From Zopfochytrium polystomum (taxonomy: Eukaryota > Chytridiomycota > Chytridiomycetes > Chytridiales > Chytridiaceae), in NCBI GenBank assembly GCA_025765615.1, contig JAIVFJ010000067.1, positions 124,001 to 188,000 on the forward strand: a DNA stretch of 64,000 bases. The letters run 5' to 3'. Positions within the stretch are counted from its first letter, which is position 1. Every line of letters begins with the position of its first letter. The notes beneath the pieces were generated by a model that saw only the letters and a program-made list of their open reading frames with translations, made no database searches and was not told the DNA's origin. Positions 24,465 to 33,738 of the stretch are shown here, one piece after another. The translations under genes were made by a program, and so were the position numbers.

Positions 24465-24718
24465 TGTCAGTTATGGGTCTTTTGATGTAAGCAGTGAGCA
24501 GGAGCTTTGACCTGATACTGCTCTGCAAGGATGACTTGCAGCATTTTGCAAGTGATGGTCCTTGTAACCTTTTTGTATAAAGACAAACACAATACTGACA
24601 GAACCCAAGCTCAACCTCCCACCACCACCACCTTCAGTAGTGTACACCACAGCAGCCCAATCCATCAATCAGCTGATATAGCGAATCCATCAATCAGCCA
24701 ACATAGCAAACTCTTTCA
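24465..24718 (+). repeat. Family 2 LTR (left arm)
   Basis: Begins TGTCAGTTATGGGTC and ends CTCTTTCA. About 254 bp, related to the element C 5' LTR at 37990-38228 and the element D LTR at 59425-59653. Contains the shared core GACTTGCAGCATTTTGCAAG. Confidence 0.75.
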
Positions 24719-24956
24719 TACAAAACTGTTACCCATCCCAATCACAACCCCCTTGGTTCCAGCCAGATCCAATCAGTAGAAGGGGTTGTATGCTCTTCAG
24801 ATCTGCCAACTTTGTGGGCCAATTACAGGCGCTATAGACATTGTACAGCAATCTCCTTGCTACCATTTCTCAATCTCCTTTTCCAAAGAACCGTCCCTAT
24901 TGCGGGCCTGACGCTGAAAGAATTGGCAGCTGCTGATTGTTGATGGTGGTGAACTA

Positions 24957-25160
24957 ACCTGGTGGATTACTCTCTTGTGAAGGTGAAGCTGAGGTGGGAG
25001 ACTGTTGTACAATGTGTGCCATTTGGCTTTATACAAAATTGTGACAAAGACCAGGTGACAAAAAATGCACCAAATTCTCACCACAGTTGGTGCTCCCATG
25101 CACCACAGTGTGAGGTGTTGCTTCTGGACACTGCTTACTGCAAAAGCCCAAAATCTAACA
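24957..25160 (-). repeat. Diverged family 2 LTR, inverted
   Basis: On the minus strand it starts TGTTAGATTTTGGGC directly after a purine-rich tract (CTTAGGGGGCAG), the same polypurine/LTR junction as element D at 59653. The rest is diverged, so the far end is approximate. It faces the 24465-24718 LTR, giving two LTRs in opposite orientation with only 240 bp between them. Confidence 0.5.
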
Positions 25161-25522
25161 CTGCCCCCTAAGCTGTGGGCAGGAGCAAAAGGGCTAGCAC
25201 GGAGGAAAACCTTATGCCATAGTCAACGTAAGGAAACCGTCACTGGCTAAGGAAAAGCAACAAACAGGTATGACTTGATGAAATCCCACCCAGGACTGGA
25301 GGGACTTGGTGTGTGTGGGAATGAAGAGAGAGAGAGAGAGAGCAGTGATGATGGAAAAGGGAGAGGAGTGAGAGGATGGAGAGAGGAGAGAGGAGTGAGT
25401 GGGCAGAGATGGAAGAGAGAGCAAATGGAGGAAGAGAGATTGGCTTGTTTTGCACTGGATTCTGTCAAAGCAGCAAGGAGGGGGTTTTTATTCCTTGTTT
25501 GATCTCTGTGAGAGTTTGCTGC

Positions 25523-25530
25523 TTTTATAC
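25523..25530 (-). promoter_or_regulatory. Family 1 LTR TATA box
   Basis: GAGTATAAAAGCAGC on the minus strand, an excellent TATA match, conserved in the LTR copies at 31891-31897 and 45003-45009. Transcription of element A would start about 25-30 nt downstream in the 5' LTR copy. Confidence 0.65.
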
Positions 25531-25607
25531 TCCTGCAGGTTGGAGCCATCAGAAAACAGAGGGAGCAGTGGGCTGCACAGAGCAGGTCACAGAAATGAGA
25601 TAAAGCA

Positions 25608-25832
25608 GGCTGAGCACCAACCCCCAGCCTGGACTAAGTACCCATTCAGGGCTGAGTACCACCCAGGGCTGGGCATCACTCAAGGCTGAGTACCAACCAG
25701 GTCTAAGTACCAGCCTGGGCTGAGCACCACCCAGGGCTAAGTACCAGCCCGGGCTGTGCACCACCCAGGGCTAAGTACCAGCCAGGGCTGAGTACCACCT
25801 TGGGCTGAGTACTTTGTCTGGGCTGAGTACCA
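25608..25832 (-). repeat. 20-nt minisatellite upstream of LTR TATA box
   Basis: Roughly a dozen imperfect units of the form GGGCTGAGTACCACCCA in direct array. The same array is present in the other two family 1 LTRs (about 31975-32203 and 44698-44928). In element sense it lies about 80-100 bp upstream of the TATA box. Confidence 0.85.
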
Positions 25833-26578
25833 CCAGGAACCAATTTACAGCTTGTTTGAGAAACAGTTGCTTGTAAATTGGTTTGGTTGTTTCCAAATCA
25901 GGAAGCTTGTTTGGGAAACAAGCCGCTTTTTTTCCTTGTTTTTAGAAATCCAATGATTGGTGCAATCTCTGGTGAGCTCAGCTTTTATCTCACTTTCAGA
26001 AATGCAATGATTGGTGCAATCCCTGATTCCTAAATGCCTGTTGCATTGCTCAGATTGCACAGCACAGCAGGAAAGCTGGAATTCCGATGCAGAGAGCGGA
26101 ATTCCAGAGCATGGGGCAGTGGTACACTGCTTCTACATGCTTGCTTTCCTGTGTTACATGTGCAGAGTGCGTAGTTTGAGCATTTTTGTGCATGTTCTAA
26201 TTGCATCGTTCGTACCAGTAGGATGAACAAAGCTAGAACAACAGCCGCCTTTGCCTATCTCTTTTTATTGAGAACAGATTAGCCCTTCTGAGCGCCCCAT
26301 TCAAGTATTGAATCTACTGAGCCCTTCAAACACCCCATCCAATGTGATTGGATGGAGTTCTCAAAGGGATCATCAGTAACGGGCGTAGTGTACCCTGTGG
26401 GTCGAATCTCAACACACCCCTGCAATAGAAAGAGAGGGGGCAACTGTTTCTCCTGGAGTACATGGCTGTCCAACAATGCCAGCCAAGCAGTGGGACTCGA
26501 ACCCACCCATGCACCCTCCTACACTTGTGAAAACCTGCATGAACCCACAAGTGTAGCTGGAGAAGCCAGAGAGAGCCT

Positions 26579-29500
26579 TTAGACTAAGCGTTGTGCTGAT
26601 TTGAGCGTGGGCACCACGCTTACACCTTGGAAGTCGGCGAGACTGCAAATTCCCATCAGTGATGCAAGCTTTGCATGTTGAGCTGCAGGAAGAGCTTTGG
26701 TGAGAAGGTCGGCAATCATCATGTCGGTTGGGCAATGAATGAGTTGAACCTCCTTTTTCTCCAAGTGGTCCCGTATGAAATGCAACCTCACGTCAAAGTG
26801 TTTGACCCGGCCATGGTGTATTGGATTCATAGCAATAGCTATGGTTGAACGATTGTCTTCATAAACAGTAGTGGGCTTATTTAAATCCATACCCAGCTCC
26901 TGGAAGAGCATTCGTAGCCAGATTGCCTCTTTGATGGCCTCAGTAAGGGAGAAGTATTCCGCCTCAGTTGAGGACAAAGCGACAACTGATTGTTTCTTGC
27001 TGTACCATGTAATAGCACCCCCGCAAAGCATGAACACATGCCCTGACCTCGACTTGCGTCCATCCTCTTCAGCATAGCTGGCATCAGCGTAGCCATGTGG
27101 TTCATCCCACTCTGGGTAAGAAATACCCGCAGCTTTCTCTACCTCTGGGAGTGTTGCATTGGTGATGCATGTCATCTGGGAGTCCCCCTTCTGGTAGAAA
27201 AGTCCATGATCCCAGGTAGCGCGGACATATCGCAGCAATCTGTCAAGCGCAAGGGAATCTGAATGGGTTGGAGCAGACTGGTATTGTGCAAGTGTATTCA
27301 CAGCATACGCAATGTCAGGGCGCGTCAAGTTTGCAAGGTAAGCAAATTGCATGAGTGTGCTTCGGAAGTATTCCGACTCTTTTTGTGGAAGTTTTCCAGA
27401 GTCCACATCGTGTATCCATGTCGTGGACATGGGAGTTGCTTTGATTTTGACAGGTAAGCCTTCATCGTCACACCAGTAGTTTGCTTCCTCCAAGAGATGC
27501 TGTGTGTAGTTTTTCTGTCCAATAAAGATTCCATCTTTGATTTTCTCAACTTGGATGCCAACAGCAACTTTTGGGTTGAGGTCCTTGCGGATTTTGAACT
27601 TTGATTTGATCAGAGAAAGAATTTTGGCAATTTCTTCTTCAGTGTGACTGAAGATGAGGATGTCATCTACGTATAGAGTGATGATGGTCTTGACCTTTCC
27701 ATCAGGGTGCCTTTGCACAAAGACACAGTGGTCAGTCTTCAATTGCGTAAATCCAATTTCTACTAGGAAGTCGCGGATTGTTTTGTACCACTGTCGACCA
27801 GACTGGTGCAGTCCGTACAGACTCTTCCTGAGTAAACAGACAAGAAGTATCCCGTCTGCACCACGTATCTCAAAGCCTTCTGGTTGTTCCATGAAGTTTT
27901 CAATGTCCAGTTTGGCGTTGAAGTATGCGGTTTCGACATCAAGGCCTGCAAGTATGAGGTCAAACAGCAATGAGATAGCAAGGATTGCCCTTATGGAGGA
28001 GCTGCGGACGACAGGGGAGAAGGTCTCATTGTAGTCCTGACCAAAGATCTGAGTGTAACCCCGACCAACAAGGCGAGCCTTGAAGCGTTCAAGGTACCCT
28101 TCACTGTCAAACTTGTAGGCAAAAACCCATTTGGGCTTGAGTATCTTACGCCCTTTAGGTCGAGCCACTAAGTCCCAGACATGCTTTGATGTGATCGAAT
28201 TGATCTCTGAGAGTTGAGCTGCCTTCCAATACTTTGCAAAAGGAGAACGCATGGCCTCTTTATGCGAAGCAGGGAGTGGCGGTAAGTCCCGCTGGTGGAT
28301 CCTTTCTGTTGGATATGCTGTGACTTCCTCCGGCTCAAGCACAGTGTATGCTTTGAGCGTTTGGTAGAGTTCACGAAATTGTCCCCGTGCTATTCGTAGT
28401 TTACGAATTCTTGCAGTTAAAGCGCGGAGTGTTTTCCGACTGTAAGTGGAAGGGTTTGCCTTCAATGCCAGGTAGTCACGTAAACCTGATGGCTCTCGTG
28501 GTATGATTGGGGGATTTGTTGCCTCCCCTGTTGACTCTGGCAAAGCTAGAATGTCAGGGGAAGTTGAGCGCTCCCTAGGAGGGATTTCCTGTTCATCAGG
28601 TATTGACTCTGGTTCTGAATCAGAAGCGTCGTATAGCATACCCGGCTGTAGATCTCCCCCCTGTGATTCTGCAGGTGGTACATCGTCTTCTTGTGAGTCA
28701 AACAGAGCGTCAGGATGTGCCACATCTGGATCAGTGGACATAGCGGGGGTATGCAACGAGGAGGAAAGATATTGGAAATCCTGAGCTGTGGGTTGGACTG
28801 GTCCCCATTCCTTCAAGCGGGAGTCATGAAGGAACTGTCTCCAATTCCGCACAATGCCAGGAAAAACATTTTCGTGAAAGGAGACATGGAAGTGTTCCGA
28901 TATTCTCTGGGTTTTCAAGTCGTAGACAACTGGGAGAGTGTTTCCATTATACCCTAAGAATATGCCTGGCGCCCCTTTGTCAGGATGTTTAAGCGTTCGC
29001 TTTTCCTTTGGGATACGGTGGATAACCAAACAGCCAAAGGTGCGGATGTGATCAACATTTGGCTTTTCACCGTACCAAGCTTCGTAAGGTGTTTTCTTAG
29101 TGTAAGAGTGGTAAACCCTGTTCTTGATGTATGCTGCGTAGCGGACTGCATACACAAAGAAAGAGTGGGGCAATCGTGACTCTAAGAGCATGCAGTGTGC
29201 CATGTCTTTGAGAGTGTTGACCTGACGTTCTACCAGCCCATTGAATTCCTTGGTGAATGCAGGACTAGGTTCTAAAACAATAGGAGGATGCCGAGTATTG
29301 GCCCAAGTTTTGAATTCTCCATCTTTGAAGATTTCCCCCCTGTGACAGCGAACAGATGTGATATGTTTGCCATGTTGTTGTTCAAACCTTTCGATCGTAG
29401 ACCGGAATCTTGTGGGCGCGTCGGACAAAGAGTTGAGGAACTCAATGTCAAGCCAACGGGTTGACTCTTCCACAACCAGTTGCCAATGTTTTTCACCATG

Positions 29501-30961
29501 GTGTCCACGTGCGGGCAGTGGGACAGCATCAGTGTGTAAACGACCAAGCAGTGTGGTGTTTGGTCTGGAAGTGGAGTGGATAGGCGAAGCTTTCAATTTC
29601 CCAACATCACATGTCACGCAGGGAATGTCATGAATGAGGAAAAATGAATGACCAACTTTATTCAGATTTGACCAAGTACGCTTCAAAGAAGATAAAGACA
29701 GGTGACCAAATTTCTTGTGAAGAGCTCGGACTGCTTCAATGTTCTGAGGGTTTGGTAAAGGGTCTGGGTCAGTTTGACTTAAAGTTGGGGTTGCAGTTTG
29801 CAAAGGAGCAGTTTGCTGTTGCGACTCACCTGGGGCGTCCCCCGAAGGAGTCGGCGCGTCCCTTCCAAGTTCTGCCCTGTCGAGACCATTATGTCCCGTC
29901 AGAAGAGAAGGGTCCACAACATAGACATTCCCTGTGTCCCTATGAGCAATGGTAAAGTCTGAACCATGTACCCGAGGATGCAATAGGGCTGTGTCTGCTG
30001 TGAAAGTCACGTTGTGACCTGTCTGCCGCACGATTTGCTGAACCGAGAGTAGAGTGTCTGAGAACTCTGGTACATAGAGCGAGTTCCTCATGATGAGAGC
30101 TCTTCCGTTAACGAACAGGGTAAAGTCGCCCACTCCAGTGGCAGTTGCAAAGCCGTCAGCTGTTTTGATCTGCTGGGAGGTGGGCCGCAAGTTTGTGAAG
30201 TGCTCTTCACAAGGCGACATTGTCCTGGAAGCCCCAGAGTCAAGGATGACCTGGTGTGGGTTGCTGCCAGCAAGTCTTGCCATCAGCGCAGTCTCATAGA
30301 TGCGCCGGTAGGTGACGTTGCGGTAGAGGAAACGTCCAGATTCGTACATCACTTTGTAGCCGACGTTTGAGACAATGTTGTCAGTGATCCAGTCTGGATC
30401 CATTCTGCCGTCAAGAAGTGTAACTGTGAGTTCCACTTCAAATTCCTCCTCCACCTCAACGGCCTGGCATGTTCCAATTTCAAACTCCCGTGCCGCAAGT
30501 GCCCTTTCTACTGAAAGGAAGTCGTCCAGAGCTGAAGTGTCTGCAAGGCGCGCAGCACCCTCAGTACTGAACTCCAACATTTCGACGTCTTCTGTTTCAG
30601 GAGGTGGTGGTGGAGTATCCATCCTGTAGCATTTGTGGGGAGGAGAGTCCTCAGAGGCTGCGCAAGAGGCTTGGTGGTGTTCTCTAGCGGCCACCTCACG
30701 TGCAATCTTGGCAGTCTCAGTAGCTTTCTTGGAATCAGCTGGCGTGGCCTTGGCTTCTTTGGCGTGTGCAGGCTGCTTGCCCTTGGCCTTCTTTGCAGGG
30801 CGAGCGGGCTCTGACTTCCCGTGAGGAAATTTGAGGCATTCCTCGCAAGAGTGCGAGACCCAGATTCCATGAAGGTCACAAGTAGGCTTGCCGTTGAGTG
30901 CCTCACCGATCTTGCGCTTCTTGGTTGCCACTGAGATCTTTGCTGAAGCAGCTGTTTCCAT
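26579..30961 (-). CDS. Family 1 Copia pol polyprotein
   Basis: One uninterrupted frame of 1460 residues. Order: a Cys/His finger near residue 28 (CDLHGIWVSHSCEEC, C-x2-H-x7-C-x2-C, an unusual zinc knuckle); aspartic protease (VILDSGASRTMS, about 240); GAG-pre-integrase (HKKFGHLSL...CVTC); integrase core with the first Asp (LHTDAV) and the final Glu (NGLVER), but the usual RSDNGGEF second-Asp motif reads RCHRGEIF; RT with YVDDILIF; RNase H with YADASYAEEDGRKSRSG, SSTEAEYFSL, YEDNRST and LLTKALP at the end. The frame also opens upstream of the Met and overlaps gag at -1, so it is probably made by frameshifting rather than from its own start. The second integrase Asp is apparently lost, so self-integration is doubtful. 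Confidence 0.9.
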   Translation of the reverse strand: METAASAKISVATKKRKIGEALNGKPTCDLHGIWVSHSCEECLKFPHGKSEPARPAKKAKGKQPAHAKEAKATPADSKKATETAKIAREVAAREHHQASCAASEDSPPHKCYRMDTPPPPPETEDVEMLEFSTEGAARLADTSALDDFLSVERALAAREFEIGTCQAVEVEEEFEVELTVTLLDGRMDPDWITDNIVSNVGYKVMYESGRFLYRNVTYRRIYETALMARLAGSNPHQVILDSGASRTMSPCEEHFTNLRPTSQQIKTADGFATATGVGDFTLFVNGRALIMRNSLYVPEFSDTLLSVQQIVRQTGHNVTFTADTALLHPRVHGSDFTIAHRDTGNVYVVDPSLLTGHNGLDRAELGRDAPTPSGDAPGESQQQTAPLQTATPTLSQTDPDPLPNPQNIEAVRALHKKFGHLSLSSLKRTWSNLNKVGHSFFLIHDIPCVTCDVGKLKASPIHSTSRPNTTLLGRLHTDAVPLPARGHHGEKHWQLVVEESTRWLDIEFLNSLSDAPTRFRSTIERFEQQHGKHITSVRCHRGEIFKDGEFKTWANTRHPPIVLEPSPAFTKEFNGLVERQVNTLKDMAHCMLLESRLPHSFFVYAVRYAAYIKNRVYHSYTKKTPYEAWYGEKPNVDHIRTFGCLVIHRIPKEKRTLKHPDKGAPGIFLGYNGNTLPVVYDLKTQRISEHFHVSFHENVFPGIVRNWRQFLHDSRLKEWGPVQPTAQDFQYLSSSLHTPAMSTDPDVAHPDALFDSQEDDVPPAESQGGDLQPGMLYDASDSEPESIPDEQEIPPRERSTSPDILALPESTGEATNPPIIPREPSGLRDYLALKANPSTYSRKTLRALTARIRKLRIARGQFRELYQTLKAYTVLEPEEVTAYPTERIHQRDLPPLPASHKEAMRSPFAKYWKAAQLSEINSITSKHVWDLVARPKGRKILKPKWVFAYKFDSEGYLERFKARLVGRGYTQIFGQDYNETFSPVVRSSSIRAILAISLLFDLILAGLDVETAYFNAKLDIENFMEQPEGFEIRGADGILLVCLLRKSLYGLHQSGRQWYKTIRDFLVEIGFTQLKTDHCVFVQRHPDGKVKTIITLYVDDILIFSHTEEEIAKILSLIKSKFKIRKDLNPKVAVGIQVEKIKDGIFIGQKNYTQHLLEEANYWCDDEGLPVKIKATPMSTTWIHDVDSGKLPQKESEYFRSTLMQFAYLANLTRPDIAYAVNTLAQYQSAPTHSDSLALDRLLRYVRATWDHGLFYQKGDSQMTCITNATLPEVEKAAGISYPEWDEPHGYADASYAEEDGRKSRSGHVFMLCGGAITWYSKKQSVVALSSTEAEYFSLTEAIKEAIWLRMLFQELGMDLNKPTTVYEDNRSTIAIAMNPIHHGRVKHFDVRLHFIRDHLEKKEVQLIHCPTDMMIADLLTKALPAAQHAKLASLMGICSLADFQGVSVVPTLKSAQRLV

Positions 30962-31428
30962 CTCAGAAGTGCCGTGGTGAGCAGAGTGTCTGCTGTTCTT
31001 CTCTTTGCTTTGCTGTTGGTGATGTTTGCCGCAGTCATGGAGCGCACATCCTCAATGCGCGAGCAGGAGTCGAGGGTAGCAACCGCCTTGTCGTGTTGGG
31101 CCTCAAGCTCCCTGTACGTCTTGTGTTCTTGGCGTATACCAGTGTGGTACTTGTCAAGGGCAGCGTGGTGCAGACGGTACATCTCACTGTACGCAGCCTT
31201 GGCCTCCGCCGTTGCAGAGGATTCAGGGGGAGAACCAATACTGGGAGGAGCAGCGCCGATGCCGACCTTGGTGCAGTGCTCTTTGAACGTACCGAAGTAA
31301 TCAGGCTTGAGGAAGCTGGCAACAAGATTGTATGCCATGACCGGCTTGATGACTTCTTCCACATGCAGTTCCCAAGCCTGGTAGCCGTAAGAAGAGAAGC
31401 GGACAGCCTTGGGCGTCGAAGAAGACAT
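30962..31428 (-). CDS. Family 1 gag
   Basis: From the Met at 31428 (MSSSTPKAVRFSSYG) about 155 residues of gag-like alpha-helical sequence run to the overlap with pol, including YGYQAWELHVEEVIKP and YRELEAQHDKAVATLD. The nucleic-acid-binding Cys/His finger is in the pol frame, so gag must shift -1 around 30960-31000 to acquire it. The frame stays open to 30508 but resembles nothing beyond the overlap. The leader (31429-31641) has two imperfect ~55-nt direct repeats around TACAAGAAAAGGG. Confidence 0.65.
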
Positions 31429-31641
31429 GCTCGGTAGCAGCTTGGTGGACCAGTGGACTTGTTTAGAGCGGTAGCCCTTTTCTTGTAGAGAGCCAAGAGC
31501 CCTTTGTTGCCTTAAAGTAGCTGGTGAGCCGGTGCTCACAGACAGGTTGGTCTTGTTTAGAGTCAGAAACCCTTTTCTTGTAAGAGCAGCAGGGCCCTGT
31601 TCGAGCGTACAAGTGTGGCCGACGGCTTGTAGATAGCTTTG

Positions 31642-32800
31642 TGATGAAATCCCACCCAGGACTGGAGGGACTTGGTGTGTGTGGGGATGAAGAGAGAGAG
31701 AGAGAGAGAGTAGTGATGATGGAAAAGGGAGAGGAGTGAGAGGATGGAGAGAGGAGAGAGGAGTGAGTGGGCAGAGATGGAAGAGAGAGCAAATGGAGGA
31801 AGAGAGATTGGCTTGTTTTGCACTGGATTCTGTCAAAGCAGCAAGGAGGGGGTTTTTATTCCTTGTTTGATCTCTGTGAGAGTTTGCTGCTTTTATACTC
31901 CTGCAGGTTGGAGCCATCAGAAAACAGAGAGAGCAGTGGCTGCACAGAGCAGGCCACAGAAATGAGATAAAACAGGCTGAGTACCAACCCCCATCCTGGG
32001 CTAAGTACCCATTCAGGGCTGAGTACCACCCAGGGCTGGGCATCACTCAGGGCTGAGTACCAGCCAGGGCTAAGTACCAGCCTGGGCTGAGCACCACCCA
32101 GGTCTGAGTACCAGCCTGGGCTGTGCACCACCCAGGGCTAAGTACCAGCCAGGGCTGAGTACCACCTTGGGCTGAGTACTTTGTCTGGGCTGAGTACCAC
32201 CAGGAACCAATTTACAGCTTGTTTGAGAAACAGTTGCTTGTAAATTGGTTTGGTTGTTTCCAAATCAGGAAGCTTGTTTGGGAAACAAGCCGCTTTTTTT
32301 CCTTGTTTTTAGAAATCCAATGATTGGTGCAATCTCTGGTGAGCTCAGTTTTTATCTCACTTTCAGAAATGCAATGATTGGTGCAATCCCTGATTCCTAA
32401 ATGCCTGTTGCATTGCTCAGATTGCACAGCACAGCAGGAAAGCTGGAATTCCAGATCAGGAAGCGGAATTTCGGTGCAGAGAGCGGAATTCCGGAGCATT
32501 GGGCAGTGGTACACTGCTTCTGCATGCTTGCTGTGCTGTGTTACATGTGCAGAGTGTGTAGTTTGAACGTTTTTGTGCATGTTCTAATTGCATTGTTCCT
32601 ACTGGTAGGATGAACAAAGCTAGAACAACAGCCGCCTTTGCCTATCTCTTTTTATTGAGAACAGATTAGCCCTTCCGAGCGCCCCATTCAAGTATTGAAT
32701 CTACTGAGCCCTTCAAACACCCCATCCAATGTGATTGGATGGAGTTCTCAAAGGAATCATCAGTAACAGGCGTAGTGTACCCGTGGGTCGAATCTCAACA
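31642..32800 (-). repeat. Family 1 5' LTR of element A
   Basis: 1159 bp; closely similar to the 3' LTR but with an extra ~33 nt around 32451 (a second GCGGAATT block) and scattered substitutions. TG...CA ends; carries the minisatellite and TATA box. Confidence 0.9.
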
Positions 32801-33738
32801 CTTTTTGTGGAAGTTTTCCAGAGTCCACATCGTGTATCCATGTCGTGGACATGGGAGTTGCTTTGATTTTGAAAGTTAAGCCTTCATTGTCACACCAGTA
32901 GTTTGCTTCCTCCAAGAGATGCTGTGTGTAGTTTTTCTGTCCAATAAAGATTCCATCTTTGATTTTCTCAACTTGGATGCCAACAGTAACTTTTGGGTTG
33001 AGGTCCTCACGGATTTTGAACTTTGATTTGATCAGAGAAAGAATTTTGGCAATTTCTTCTTCAGTGTGACTGAAGATGAGGATGTCATCTACGTATAGAG
33101 TGATGATGGTCTTGACCTTTCCATCAGGGTGCCTTTGCACAAAGACACAGTGGTCAGTCTTCAATTGCGTAAATCCAATTTCTACTAGGAAGTCGCGGAT
33201 TGTTTTGTACCACTGTCGACCAGACTGGTGCAGTCCGTACAGACTCTTCCTGAGTAAACAGACAAGAAGTATCCCGTCTGCACCACGTATCTCAAAGCCT
33301 TCTGGTTGTTCCATGAAGTTTTCAATGTCCAGTTTGGCGTTGAAGTATGCGGTTTCGACATCAAGGCCTGCAAGTATGAGGTCAAACAGCAATGAGATAG
33401 CAAGGATTGCCCTTATGGAGGAGCTGCGGACGACAGGGGAGAAGGTCTCATTGTAGTCCTGACCAAAGATCTGAGTGTAACCCCGACCAACAAGGCGAGC
33501 CTTGAAGCGTTCAAGGTACCCTTCACTGTCAAACTTGTAGGCAAAAACCCATTTGGGCTTGAGTATCTTACGCCCTTTAGGTCGAGCCACTAGGTTCCAG
33601 ACGTGCTTTGACATGATTGAATTGATCTCTGAGAGTTGAGCTGCCTTCCAATACTTTGCAAAAGGAGAATCATGGCCTCTTTATGCGAAGCAGGGAGTGG
33701 TGGTAAGTCCCGCTGGTGGATCCTTTCTGTTGGATATG
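32801..33738 (-). pseudogene. Truncated second family 1 pol (RT) copy
   Basis: Almost identical to 27382-28318 of element A: RT with the same YVDDILIF core, ending at TWIHDVDSGKLPQK exactly where the element A 5' LTR begins. The other boundary (33738/33739) abuts the 3' end of element B. Both ends are therefore breakpoints. Confidence 0.9.

Larger units (their letters stand above)
24465..26414 (+). repeat. Left arm of 1.95 kb inverted repeat
   Basis: This segment reads base for base, with very few differences, as the reverse complement of 44118-46069. It comprises a family 2 LTR (24465-24718), about 240 bp of leader, a diverged inverted family 2 LTR (about 24957-25160), the family 2 polypurine tract and 3' flank, and a complete family 1 LTR (25276-26414). 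All the short reading frames inside it recur identically in the other arm. Confidence 0.9.
25276..26414 (-). repeat. Family 1 3' LTR of element A
   Basis: 1139 bp, TG...CA termini. In element sense it contains tandem direct repeats of CAATGATTGGTGCAATC, two hairpins (GCTTGTTT/AAACAAGC and a CCAATTTACA/TGTAAATTGG pair), a minisatellite of about a dozen 20-nt units (25608-25832), a TATA box (TATAAAAGC, 25523-25530), and a (GA)n/(TC)n tract near 25325. Confidence 0.9.
25276..32800 (-). mobile_element. Copia LTR retrotransposon, family 1 (element A)
   Basis: Full-length element on the minus strand: 5' LTR 31642-32800, leader, gag (start 31428), pol (30961-26579), polypurine tract adjoining 26414 (GCAGGGGTG just before the LTR) and 3' LTR 25276-26414. 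LTRs begin TGTTGAGATTCGA and end GGATTTCATCA. The domain order protease, integrase, RT, RNase H defines Ty1/Copia. The two flanks (TGACT at left, CTTTT at right) are not a target-site duplication, and the right flank is a broken piece of another family 1 pol gene, so the locus was rearranged after insertion. Confidence 0.92.

Noticed and set aside
25240..25549. Ser/Leu-rich minus frames recurring near 31500-31823 and 44983-45322
   Set aside because: They translate the (TC)n tract and U5 of the family 1 LTR; repeated because the LTR is repeated.
25608..25832. Regular short repeats as a CRISPR array
   Set aside because: Units are contiguous and degenerate with no unique spacers, lie in an LTR, and the genome is eukaryotic.
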